Under the pieces are notes generated by a model. The model ran no database searches. It was given only the letters and a program-made list of their open reading frames with translations, and had not been told where the DNA came from. 64,000 nucleotides of DNA from Peterkaempfera bronchialis (lineage in GTDB: Bacteria > Actinomycetota > Actinomycetes > Streptomycetales > Streptomycetaceae). The position numbers were made by a program, and so were the translations under genes. The number at the start of each line of letters is the position of its first letter. Within the stretch, counting starts at the first letter, position 1. The stretch lies in assembly GCF_003258605.2 (NCBI RefSeq), contig NZ_CP031264.1:124001-188000 (forward strand). The letters run 5' to 3'. This document shows, one piece after another, positions 44,246 to 52,080 of the stretch.

Positions 44246-44494
44246 TCAGCCGCAACGGTCCACGGGCGGCGCCTCCGGGCCGAGTACCCCGGCCAACAGG
44301 GCCCGCGTCCACTCCGGAGACGGGCCCGGCGCCGACCGGGCAAGCTCCCGCAACCGCTGTGCCACGGCAAGCCAGTCCCGGCAGTCCGCGCAGCCCGCCA
44401 GGTGCCGCCCGGCCCCGGTCTCCTCGGCGGAGGTGTGGGACGGCTCGCCGTCCAGTCGGGCGGAGAGCGCGGCACGGCATGCGGAGCAGGTCAT
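44246..44494 (-). CDS. zf-HC2 anti-sigma factor
   Basis: An 82-residue protein beginning 'MTCSACRAALSARLDGE' and carrying the zinc-binding anti-sigma motif H-x3-C-x2-C in 'RHLAGCADCRDWLAVAQR'. ZAS-type proteins of this size hold an ECF sigma factor inactive and often sense redox or metals through the Cys/His site. It is divergent from the ECF sigma gene at 44575, with 80 bases between, so that sigma factor is its probable partner. No membrane segment is present, which makes it a soluble anti-sigma factor. Confidence 0.85.
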   Translation of the reverse strand: MTCSACRAALSARLDGEPSHTSAEETGAGRHLAGCADCRDWLAVAQRLRELARSAPGPSPEWTRALLAGVLGPEAPPVDRCG

Positions 44495-44574
44495 GGCGCC
44501 ATCGTCCCGCACACCCAACCCGGCCGCCCAACCGCGCCCACGCCCGCGCCCGCGCCCGCTCCGGGGGTGTACCC

Positions 44575-45171
44575 GTGGACGATGACGAGCTGACCGCACT
44601 GGCGCTGTTCGCGCGGGCGGGCGGCCCCGCCGAGGTGGAGGCGTTCATCCGGGCGACGCAGCGCGACGTGTGGCGTTTCGTCGCGCATCTCACCGATGTG
44701 GAGTCGGCGGACGACCTCGCCCAGGAGACCTTTCTGCGGGCGCTGCGCAGCCTGCCCGCCTTCGAGGGCCGTTCGTCGGCCCGTACCTGGCTGCTGGCCA
44801 TCGCCCGGCGCACGGTGGTGGACCGTTTCCGTCATGACGCGGCCCGCCCGCGCAGCGCGGCGGTCAGGGACTGGCCCGAGGCGCTGGAGCGGCAGTGCGG
44901 CGCCGCCCCGGGCTTCGAGGAGGGCGTCGTACTCGCCGACCTGCTGGCGTATGTGCCCGGCCAGCGCCGGGAGGCGTTCGTCCTCACCCAGATAGCCGGG
45001 CTGAGCTATGCGGAGACGGCCGAGCTGTGCGGCTGCCGGATCGGCACCGTACGCTCCCGGGTCTCCCGTGCCAGGGACCAGTTGATCGCCCTGCTGCGGG
45101 CCGCAGAGGCCGAGCGGTCGGTCAACGAGCGAGCGACGGAGGCGCCGGGCGTGGCGTTCCTGAACGTCTGA
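44575..45171 (+). CDS. ECF RNA polymerase sigma factor
   Basis: A 198-residue ECF sigma factor. Region 2 shows 'DVWRFVAHLTDVESADDLAQ' and 'ETFLRALRSLPAFEGRSSAR' followed by 'TWLLAIARRTVVDRFRHD'. Region 4 shows 'QRREAFVLTQIAGLSYAETA' followed by the helix-turn-helix 'CGCRIGTVRSRVSRARDQL'. The GTG start at 44575 follows a GGGGG stretch and is the only sensible one. It is paired with the divergent zf-HC2 protein. Its place between two Met-rich copper-type genes suggests metal or redox stress control. A strong hairpin follows at 45177-45229. Confidence 0.92.
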   Translation: MDDDELTALALFARAGGPAEVEAFIRATQRDVWRFVAHLTDVESADDLAQETFLRALRSLPAFEGRSSARTWLLAIARRTVVDRFRHDAARPRSAAVRDWPEALERQCGAAPGFEEGVVLADLLAYVPGQRREAFVLTQIAGLSYAETAELCGCRIGTVRSRVSRARDQLIALLRAAEAERSVNERATEAPGVAFLNV

Positions 45172-45176
45172 CGGTT

Positions 45177-45229
45177 CTCGGGGTCTCCGCAGGGGACGGC
45201 TTCGCCGCCGCTCCGGCGGAGACCCCGAG
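45177..45229. terminator. 14-bp perfect hairpin after sigma gene
   Basis: Arms 45177-45190 and 45216-45229 are perfectly complementary. The 25-base loop contains a further CGGC-TTCG-CCG mini-stem. It begins 5 bases after the sigma stop codon and faces the convergent copper ATPase gene. Confidence 0.75.
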
Positions 45230-45394
45230 GGACGGCGCGGGGGTTCTCCCCCCAGGACGGTCGTGGGCGAGCGGGGCGCCCGGAGGCCGGGTCGATCCTC
45301 GACCCCGCAGTCCGGCAACGCCTCCTCGGGGCAACGGCGCGTCGGGAAGAGAGGCCGACAGGCACCATGGAGCGCGCGTCGCCTGCTGCGGGGG

Positions 45395-47707
45395 TCACCC
45401 GAGAGGAACGGTGCCGGTCGCGAGGTGGCGGGGGCGACGGCGGGCGGCGCTGCTCGGGGAGGGCTGCCAGACACGCAGCCGCAGGCTGTTGCCGACGACG
45501 AGGACCGAGCTGACGGACATCGCAGCCGCCGCGAGCATGGGGTTGAGCAGCCCCAGGGCGGCCAGGGGGATGAGCACGATGTTGTAGCCGAAGGCCCACA
45601 CCAGGTTGGTGCGGATGGTGGCCATGGTGCGCCGGGAGAGCCGGATCGCGTCCACGACGGCCTCGATGTCACCGCGCACCAGGGTCAGACCGGCCGCGCC
45701 GATGGCCGCGTCGGTGCCGTTGCCCATCGCGATGCCCAGGCCGGCCGAGGCCAGGGCGACCGCGTCGTTGACGCCGTCGCCGACCACCGCGGTGCTGCGA
45801 CCGGCCTCGGCGAGCTCCGTGATGATCTCCGCTTTGCGCTGCGGGGAGGCGTCGGCGTGGATCTCGCTGATGCCCAGGTGCTCGGCGACCGCGCGGGCTG
45901 CGGCATGCCGGTCACCGGTCAGCAGCACCGTCTCCAGGCCCATCCCCCGAAGCCGGTGTACGGCCCGGTAGCTGCCGGGGCGCAGGGTGTCGCCGATGGT
46001 GTACAGCGCCGCCGCCGTGCCGTCGATCTCGGCCACTACCACGGAGTGGCCGGTGGCCTCCGCCCGGCCGAGGGCCTCCCGTAGGGCGGTGGGGAGTTCG
46101 CGGGTACGGCTGTCGGGGCGGACCGCCCGCACGTTCCGGCCTTCGACGAGCCCCTCCACCCCGATCCCGGGGAGGGAGGTGAAGCCGGCGACCGGGGGCA
46201 GCGGGTCGCCGCACTGCCGGCGGGCCGCTTTGGCCAGGGCCCGGCCGATGGGGTGTTCGGAGGGGTGTTCGACCGCGCCGACCAGTCGCAGGGCCTCGTC
46301 CGCCGAGGTGCCCGGCACGGTGACCGCCTCCACCAGTCCCATCCGACCGCTGGTCAGGGTGCCGGTCTTGTCCAGGACGACGGTGTCGATGCGGCGCAGC
46401 CGTTCCAGCACCTCCGGTCCGCGGACCAGGATGCCGAGCTCCGCACCGCGCCCGGTGGCCGCGATGAGTGCGGTGGGGGTGGCCAGGCCCAGGGCGCACG
46501 GGCAGGCCACCACCAGGACGGCTACCGCCGCGGTCATGGCAGCCTGCGGACCGGCGCCGGCACCGAGCCAGAAGCCGAGTACGGCGGTCGCGATGGCCAG
46601 GACGCAGGGGACGAACACCCCGGCGACCGTGTCGGCCAGCCGCTGGGCCCGGGCCTTTCCCGCCTGGGCATCGGTGACCAGCGCAGTGATCCTGGCCAGT
46701 TGGGTGTCGGCACCGACCGCGGTCGCACGCACCAGCAGGACGCCGCCCACATTGAGGGTGGCGCCCACCACCGGGTCTCCCGGTCCTGCCTCCACCGGTG
46801 CGCTCTCGCCGGTGAGCAGGCTGAGGTCCAGCGCCGAACTGCCTTCGACGATGACGCCGTCGGTGGCGACCTTCTCGCCGGGCCGGACCACGAAGGTCCG
46901 GCCCGGCAGCAACTGCTCGATGGGGATGCGGTGCTCCAGGCCGTCCTCGCGCACGCAGACGTCCTTGGCGCCCAGTTCGATCAGGGCGCGCAGCGCCGAG
47001 CCGGTGCGACGACGTGCGCGCCGTTCCAGGTAGCGGCCGAACAGGACGAAGAGCGGCACGCCGACCGCCGCCTCCAGGTAGATGTGCGGGTGCGTGCCCC
47101 CGGCTTCGGCGGTGAGCGAGAAGGGCATCCGCATGCCGGGCGTCCCCGCTCCGCCCAGGAACAGGGCGTGGATGGACCAGCCGTAGGACGCGATGACCCC
47201 CAGGCTCACCAAGGTGTCCATGGTGGCCGTGGAGTGACGCAGGTTCCGCCAGGCCCGCTCGTGGATCTCCGTGGCGCCCCAGACGACCACCGGCCCGGTC
47301 AGCATGAAGCACAGCCACTGCCAGTTGCGGAACTGGAGGGACGGCACCATCGACAGCACGATCACCGGCAGCGCCAGCGCTGCCACGATGAGCAGCCGCC
47401 GGCGCTCGGCGGTGTCCTCCTCGTCGTCCTCCTCACCGGGCAGGGCGGGCGTGGTGCCGGCGACCGGCTCAGCCGTGTACCCGGCCCGCTCGACGGCGGC
47501 CACCAGGTCGGCGACCGGCACGCCGGGCGGGTGGAGCACCCTGGCCCGCCCGGTCGCCAGGTTGACGCCCGCGCTGACGCCGGGAATGCGTGCGAGGCGC
47601 TTCTCCACCCGGGACACGCAGGCTGCGCAGGTCATTCCGCCGACGGCCAGGTCGGTGGTGACCGGCGCGACGCCTTCGGCCTCCTGGTCCACGGGCGGCG
47701 GGTTCAT
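45395..47707 (-). CDS. copA: Cu+-exporting P-type ATPase
   Basis: A 770-residue P1B-1 ATPase. The N-terminal heavy-metal domain has 'GGMTCAACVSRVEKRL' (Cys27/Cys30). The actuator motif is 'LLTGESAPVEAG', the membrane metal site 'VVACPCALGLATPTA', the phosphorylation site 'VVLDKTGTLTSGRMG', the HP motif 'EHPSEHPIGRAL' and the hinge 'VGDGVNDAVAL'. The last two helices carry the copper-type residues 'FGYNIVLIPLAALG' and 'MSVSSVLVVGNSLRL'. It pumps Cu(I) out of the cytosol. It overlaps the upstream Met-rich protein gene by 4 bases (ATGA), so they form one operon. Confidence 0.95.
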   Translation of the reverse strand: MNPPPVDQEAEGVAPVTTDLAVGGMTCAACVSRVEKRLARIPGVSAGVNLATGRARVLHPPGVPVADLVAAVERAGYTAEPVAGTTPALPGEEDDEEDTAERRRLLIVAALALPVIVLSMVPSLQFRNWQWLCFMLTGPVVVWGATEIHERAWRNLRHSTATMDTLVSLGVIASYGWSIHALFLGGAGTPGMRMPFSLTAEAGGTHPHIYLEAAVGVPLFVLFGRYLERRARRRTGSALRALIELGAKDVCVREDGLEHRIPIEQLLPGRTFVVRPGEKVATDGVIVEGSSALDLSLLTGESAPVEAGPGDPVVGATLNVGGVLLVRATAVGADTQLARITALVTDAQAGKARAQRLADTVAGVFVPCVLAIATAVLGFWLGAGAGPQAAMTAAVAVLVVACPCALGLATPTALIAATGRGAELGILVRGPEVLERLRRIDTVVLDKTGTLTSGRMGLVEAVTVPGTSADEALRLVGAVEHPSEHPIGRALAKAARRQCGDPLPPVAGFTSLPGIGVEGLVEGRNVRAVRPDSRTRELPTALREALGRAEATGHSVVVAEIDGTAAALYTIGDTLRPGSYRAVHRLRGMGLETVLLTGDRHAAARAVAEHLGISEIHADASPQRKAEIITELAEAGRSTAVVGDGVNDAVALASAGLGIAMGNGTDAAIGAAGLTLVRGDIEAVVDAIRLSRRTMATIRTNLVWAFGYNIVLIPLAALGLLNPMLAAAAMSVSSVLVVGNSLRLRVWQPSPSSAARRRPRHLATGTVPLG

Positions 47708-48072
47708 CGCCGCACCTGGCGGGCAGGGGCCGGGGCGGTCCCGGCGGCGGCGGACGAGCTGCGGAGCGGGCCGAGGCCGCTCATGGTCATGCCGGGCATG
47801 TCCTCCATGCCAGGCATGTCATGGTCCATGCCCGGCATGTCGTGCCGCATACCGGGCATGTCGTGGTCGCCACCGGAAGGGCCGGGGTCGGTCGGACGGA
47901 TGCCCGGCTGCAACGGCCCCGAGGCACGGCCCACCGCGAAGGCAGAGCCGAAGAGCACAAGCAGCAGCACAGCGAAGCCGCAGAGGCGGATTCCGGGCAG
48001 CGCAGGCAGGCTCCGCGCTGCCCACGCGCGGCCCGAGGAAGCGCTTGGGGGATCGATGGGCGACGCGGTCAT
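47704..48072 (-). CDS. Membrane-anchored Met/His-repeat copper-binding protein
   Basis: A 122-residue protein. It has one N-terminal membrane segment ('LCGFAVLLLVLFGSAFAVG'), then an outside domain with the repeat HDMPGM-x-HDMPGM-x-HDMPGM-x-DMPGM (about residues 73-100), and a Ser/Ala/Pro-rich tail. His-Asp-Met-x-x-Met repeats are classic soft-metal ligands, so it probably captures Cu(I) or Ag(I) at the cell surface. It precedes and overlaps copA, suggesting it works with the pump as a periplasm-side acceptor. ATG 48072 has GGAG 8 bases upstream; earlier in-frame starts add a tail without sense. Confidence 0.82.
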   Translation of the reverse strand: MTASPIDPPSASSGRAWAARSLPALPGIRLCGFAVLLLVLFGSAFAVGRASGPLQPGIRPTDPGPSGGDHDMPGMRHDMPGMDHDMPGMEDMPGMTMSGLGPLRSSSAAAGTAPAPARQVRR

Positions 48073-48324
48073 CGTGTCGGCTCCGGGTCTTGTCGAGGAG
48101 TTGACGGACACGCGCCGAACGGGATTGGTCCGCGTTCGTGTCCGCTGCTCGTAGCGGGTGGGAAGACGACCTCGACAGGTGGTCGGCGGAGGGGCCACCG
48201 AAGTTCCCGTCGATTTTCCACCCGGAAGAGCTGCGGGCAGCCGCAGTTGCAGTGGCCGCAGATCCGGATACGCGGGGAGACCGCCGACCGGGAACCGCAG
48301 GCGCCGCTGCTACGACTGACTGGG

Positions 48325-48351
48325 CCGGTACCTTGCACCGGGCCCGGTACC
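48325..48351 (+). promoter_or_regulatory. Paired CCGGTACC sites upstream of MFS gene
   Basis: The 8-base palindrome CCGGTACC occurs at 48325-48332 and 48344-48351, 19 bases apart (about two helix turns). The second copy abuts the ribosome site of the MFS gene at 48367. A bound regulator here would block transcription or translation initiation. The rest of the 294-base divergent spacer shows nothing else clear. Confidence 0.4.
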
Positions 48352-48366
48352 GGGGAGGGAGCAGCC

Positions 48367-49608
48367 GTGCGCACCGACCGCAGCACGCCCACGGGCAGCG
48401 GCAGGCAGGACCACACCACGGCGGTGCCGCCGTCCGGCGGGACGGCGGTGGTGGCGTTGCTGACCTGCGCGATGGCGTTTTCGATGGTGCAGCTGTTCCT
48501 GTTGGGAGCGCTGGGCCCGCGACTGGTCGATGACCTGGGCATCTCCCGTACCGTGCTGGGGCTGACCACCACCGCCGGGTTCGGCGCGGCCGCCCTGCTG
48601 TCGCCGTTGGCGGGGCGCGCGGTGGACCGCGTCGGGCCGCGGCGCTGCGTGGTCGCCCTGCTGCTGCTGGCCGCCGCCGCGCTGGGCCTGATCGGGGCCG
48701 CGCCGGGGGCGGGCCTGCTGCTGTGCGCGGTCGCGCTCGGCGGCGTACCGCAGGCGCTGGCCAATCCGGCGACCAACAAGATCATCCTGGTCGCCTTTCC
48801 ACCCGAGCGGCGCGGGGCGGTCACCGGGCTCAAGCAGTCCGGGGTGCAGCTGGGTGCCTTTGCCGCCGGGCTTCCGCTGTCGCTGCTGGCCGCCGGGGTG
48901 GGCTGGCGCGGGGCCGTCTGGGCGGCTGCGGTCACGGCGGTGGCGGCGGCGGTGTGGGCGGCCCGCGCGCTGCCGCAGGACACGCCTGGGACCGGCGCCG
49001 TCGCTGCGCGCAGGGGGTCGGCCCGGCCGCGCGGCACTGTGGGGCGGCTTGCGGTCTTCTCCCTCCTGCTGGGCTGCGGCATCGCTTCGGTCAACACCTA
49101 CCTCGCGCTGTTCGGCTCCCAGCGGCTGGGCCTGAACCCCACCGCCGCAGCCTGCCTGGTGGCCGTGCTGGGGGTGGCGGGCATCGCCGGCCGGGTCGGC
49201 TGGTCGCGCTCGGCGGGCCGGCCGGGCCGGGCCGGTGCGCTGCCTGCGCTGCTGGCCGCAGGCGCGGTGGCCGCGGCACTGCTGCTGGCCGCTGCGATCA
49301 CCGTGGGGCCGCTGGTGTGGCCGGCCGCGGTGGCGGTGGGGGCGTTCGCGGTCTCGGCCAATGCGGTCTCCATGGTGCTGGTGCTCCAGCAGGCCGGGCC
49401 GGGCCGGGCGGGCCAGGACTCGGCACTGGTGTCGGCCGGGTTCTTCGCCGGGTTCGCTGTCGGGCCGCCGCTGTTCGGCGCGATGGTGTCGGCGGTCGGC
49501 TATGCGCCGGGCTGGCTGCTGGTGGCGGCCGAGTTCCTGGCCGCGTCGGTGGCCGCGCTGCCCCTGGCCCGCTGTTCGGCCACGGCGGCGGAGGCCGGGC
49601 GGTCATGA
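48367..49608 (+). CDS. MFS transporter
   Basis: A 413-residue major facilitator protein with 12 likely helices. Examples are 'ALLTCAMAFSMVQLFLLGAL' and 'FGAAALLSPLAGRAVDRVG', the latter continuing into the loop 2-3 motif 'DRVGPRRCVV'. The GTG start has GGGGAGGGA at 6 bases. The stop overlaps the ATG of the GH88-like hydrolase (ATGA), so transporter and hydrolase are coupled. This suggests uptake of an uronide disaccharide that the hydrolase then splits. An exporter role cannot be excluded. Confidence 0.88.
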   Translation: MRTDRSTPTGSGRQDHTTAVPPSGGTAVVALLTCAMAFSMVQLFLLGALGPRLVDDLGISRTVLGLTTTAGFGAAALLSPLAGRAVDRVGPRRCVVALLLLAAAALGLIGAAPGAGLLLCAVALGGVPQALANPATNKIILVAFPPERRGAVTGLKQSGVQLGAFAAGLPLSLLAAGVGWRGAVWAAAVTAVAAAVWAARALPQDTPGTGAVAARRGSARPRGTVGRLAVFSLLLGCGIASVNTYLALFGSQRLGLNPTAAACLVAVLGVAGIAGRVGWSRSAGRPGRAGALPALLAAGAVAAALLLAAAITVGPLVWPAAVAVGAFAVSANAVSMVLVLQQAGPGRAGQDSALVSAGFFAGFAVGPPLFGAMVSAVGYAPGWLLVAAEFLAASVAALPLARCSATAAEAGRS

Positions 49609-50699
49609 CCGGGCAGGGCGCGGCCTGGGCGGAACGAGCCCTGGAGAGCGTGCTGGAGCGGACCCGGCGCACCGCCGCCGAGGTCGGCTCGCGCTTCCCG
49701 CTGTACGCCGAGCCGGACACCGGCCGGTGGACCACGACTGCGCGCGGTTCGTGGACGGGAGGTTTCTGGGCCGGACTGCTGTGGCTGCGGGCGCGGGCCA
49801 CCGGCGATCCGGCCGACCGGGCGGCCGCGTGCGCCGCCACCCGCAGTCTGGAGTTCTGGACCGACCAGGACACCGCCACCCGGGGTCTGATCTTCTGGTA
49901 CGGCACCGCGCCGGCCGACGACTGCCCGGCGGCGGCCGGGCTGCGCACTCGGGCGGCGCAGGCGTGCCTGTCCGCGTACGACTCCCGGCTGGGCCTGGTG
50001 CCCTGGGGCGGCGCGTTCGGCGGTCCCCGCCTGCTGGCTCGCGCGGACGGGGTACCGGGCCTGGTACCGCTGCTGGCGGGGGCCGGTGCGGACGGCAGGG
50101 CGGCGGCCCACCGCATGCTCGTCCGGCAGCTGGGGCTGTGCCTCGCCGAGGATCCCCCGCGCCCTGCCTGGCAGTCGCGGCCCGACGGCGGCTGGGCTGC
50201 CCACCCCGAGCCCGCGCCGGGCTGGAGCCGGACGGCGGCGTGGCTGCTGCTGGCTGCCTCCGACGGCCTGCACCGGGCCTCCGGCGACCGGCGGCTCGCC
50301 CTGGGGGCGCCGGTGGACAGGCTGGTGGCGCTGCGGCTCGGCGAGGCGGCCCGTCCGGTGCCCCGGGCCTGCGGGGAGGACCCGGCGGCACCGGTGGACA
50401 CATCGGCGGCCGCCATCGAGGCAGTGGCCGCGCTCAAGCTCGCCGCCCTGGCGGACGCGGCGGGGCGGTACGAGGACGCCGCGCGCCTGGCCGGTCGGGG
50501 ACGGCAGGTGCTCGGCGAACTGTGCGCGGCCCATCTGTCCGTGCCCGGCGACCGGGGCCGCCCGGCCGGCATGCTGCTGGACGGCTGCTATGACGCCGAA
50601 CGGGGTCTGGCGGTGCGGCATGAACTGATCTGGGGGGACTTCTTCCTCGCCCTGGGGCTGGCGATCCTCACCGGCCTGGTGGGGCCGTTCGACTGCTGA
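49605..50699 (+). CDS. GH88-like unsaturated glucuronyl hydrolase
   Basis: A 364-residue (alpha/alpha)6-barrel protein. The family block 'TTARGSWTGGFWAGLLWLRA' lies near the N-terminus. A catalytic-type Asp is in 'PVDTSAAAIEAVAALKLAAL', and the C-terminal block is 'VRHELIWGDFFLALGLAILT'. These match GH88/GH105-type enzymes, which hydrate and cleave unsaturated uronyl residues released by polysaccharide lyases. No signal peptide is present, so it acts in the cytosol on sugar imported by the coupled MFS protein. The exact substrate is unknown. Confidence 0.78.
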   Translation: MTGQGAAWAERALESVLERTRRTAAEVGSRFPLYAEPDTGRWTTTARGSWTGGFWAGLLWLRARATGDPADRAAACAATRSLEFWTDQDTATRGLIFWYGTAPADDCPAAAGLRTRAAQACLSAYDSRLGLVPWGGAFGGPRLLARADGVPGLVPLLAGAGADGRAAAHRMLVRQLGLCLAEDPPRPAWQSRPDGGWAAHPEPAPGWSRTAAWLLLAASDGLHRASGDRRLALGAPVDRLVALRLGEAARPVPRACGEDPAAPVDTSAAAIEAVAALKLAALADAAGRYEDAARLAGRGRQVLGELCAAHLSVPGDRGRPAGMLLDGCYDAERGLAVRHELIWGDFFLALGLAILTGLVGPFDC

Positions 50700-50714
50700 C
50701 GGCGTTTCCGGTGC

Positions 50715-51938
50715 TCATGGGCGCGGCCGCAGGACGCGGCGGGCCACTGCGGCGATGTGCAGTTCGTCCGGTCCGTCGAGCAGCCGGGCGGCGCGGCCGG
50801 CGCGGAACAGGGCCGGCAGCGGGGTGTCGGGGCCGAGGCCGGCGGCGCCGTGCACCTGGATCGCGGCGTCCGCGACCTGCTGGAGCATCCGGGCGGCGGC
50901 GACCTTGGCCAGTCCCGCCTCCAGCCGGACGTCCCGCCCGGCCGCGAGGCCCGCCACCGCCTCGTACACCAGCGGCCGGGTGGTCCGCAGCGCCAGCAGG
51001 GAGTCGAAGACGAGCTGCTGCACCAGCTGCCGGTCGGCCAGCGGGCCGCTGCTCCGCGCCCGCGACCGGGCCCGGTCGCACATCAGGTCGTACGCCCGCC
51101 GCGCCTGGCCGAGCCAGCGCAGGCAGCGCAGCAGCCGCCCCAGCACCAGCCGCTCCCCCGCGACGGCCAGGCCCTGCCCACGCGGGCCGACCAGGTGGTC
51201 CCCGTCGACCGTGACGCCGTCCAAGGCGATCTCCCACTGGCCGCCGGTGCCCAGCACCGGCAGCTCGCGGACGACCCGGAACCCCGGTGTGGAGGCGGGC
51301 ACCAGCAGCAGCGACAGGCCGTCCCGCTGCGGCGCCGCCCCGTCGGTGCGGGCCAGCACGGTGACCAGGTCGGCGTGCCCGGCTCCGGTGACGAACCATT
51401 TGCGTCCCTGGAGCGTCCATCCGCCGTCGGCGGTGGGCACGGCGCGCGTCGTGGTCAGCACCGGGTCGCTGCCGGGCACGTCGGGCTCGGTCATCGCATA
51501 GCTGGTGCGCAGCTCACCGGCCACGATGCGGGGCAGATACCGCTGCCGCACGGCCTCGCCGGTGTGCCGGCCGAGCATCGCCACGTCCAGCAGGGGCGCC
51601 GAGCCGAGGGCCGCCGGGCCGTGGTCGCTCGCCCCCTCGACCTCGGCCAGATACGCGTAGTCGGCCAGCGGCAGCCCCTGGCCGCCGAGCTCGGCGGGCA
51701 GCGGCAGCGCCCACAGACCGGCCTCCCTGGCCTCCTGCTGAAGGCGGGCCAGTTCGGCGCGGGCCAGCGGGCCGCCCGCGTCAAGGACCGCCTCACACGG
51801 CATCACGCGCTCCCCGACGAAGGCTTCGACGCGACCGCGCACCCCGGCCACCTCGGGCGGGCATCCGGGCAGTCGCCGCTCCGCCGGGTCGTCCGGGGCC
51901 ACGGCGGGGTCGGCGGCACCCGCATTGTCGACGATCAC
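50715..51938 (-). CDS. Acyl-CoA dehydrogenase
   Basis: A 407-residue FAD enzyme with 'LPAELGGQGLPLADYAYLAE', 'TSYAMTEPDVPGSDPVLTTT', 'LQGRKWFVTGAGHADLVTVL' and the C-terminal 'VADAAIQVHGAAGLGPDTPL'. It resembles the ACAD10/11-type and CaiA-like branches. GTG 51938 follows GGGAGG at 6 bases. It is divergent from the CoA transferase-ligase pair (143 bases to ATG 52081) and probably belongs to the same pathway. It is convergent, nearly end to end, with the GH88 gene. Confidence 0.9.
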   Translation of the reverse strand: MIVDNAGAADPAVAPDDPAERRLPGCPPEVAGVRGRVEAFVGERVMPCEAVLDAGGPLARAELARLQQEAREAGLWALPLPAELGGQGLPLADYAYLAEVEGASDHGPAALGSAPLLDVAMLGRHTGEAVRQRYLPRIVAGELRTSYAMTEPDVPGSDPVLTTTRAVPTADGGWTLQGRKWFVTGAGHADLVTVLARTDGAAPQRDGLSLLLVPASTPGFRVVRELPVLGTGGQWEIALDGVTVDGDHLVGPRGQGLAVAGERLVLGRLLRCLRWLGQARRAYDLMCDRARSRARSSGPLADRQLVQQLVFDSLLALRTTRPLVYEAVAGLAAGRDVRLEAGLAKVAAARMLQQVADAAIQVHGAAGLGPDTPLPALFRAGRAARLLDGPDELHIAAVARRVLRPRP

Positions 51939-52080
51939 GGCTTTCCTCCCTCTTCGCCGGGAACCCGGCGATGCGCCAAGCCGACTGACTGGCCGGTGAG
52001 TTGGTCGGTTCGTACTACCGGCCAGTTCCCGTACTCATGTGCAGCCGGTGTGCGGCCACACCGCGGAGCAGAGGAGAGCC

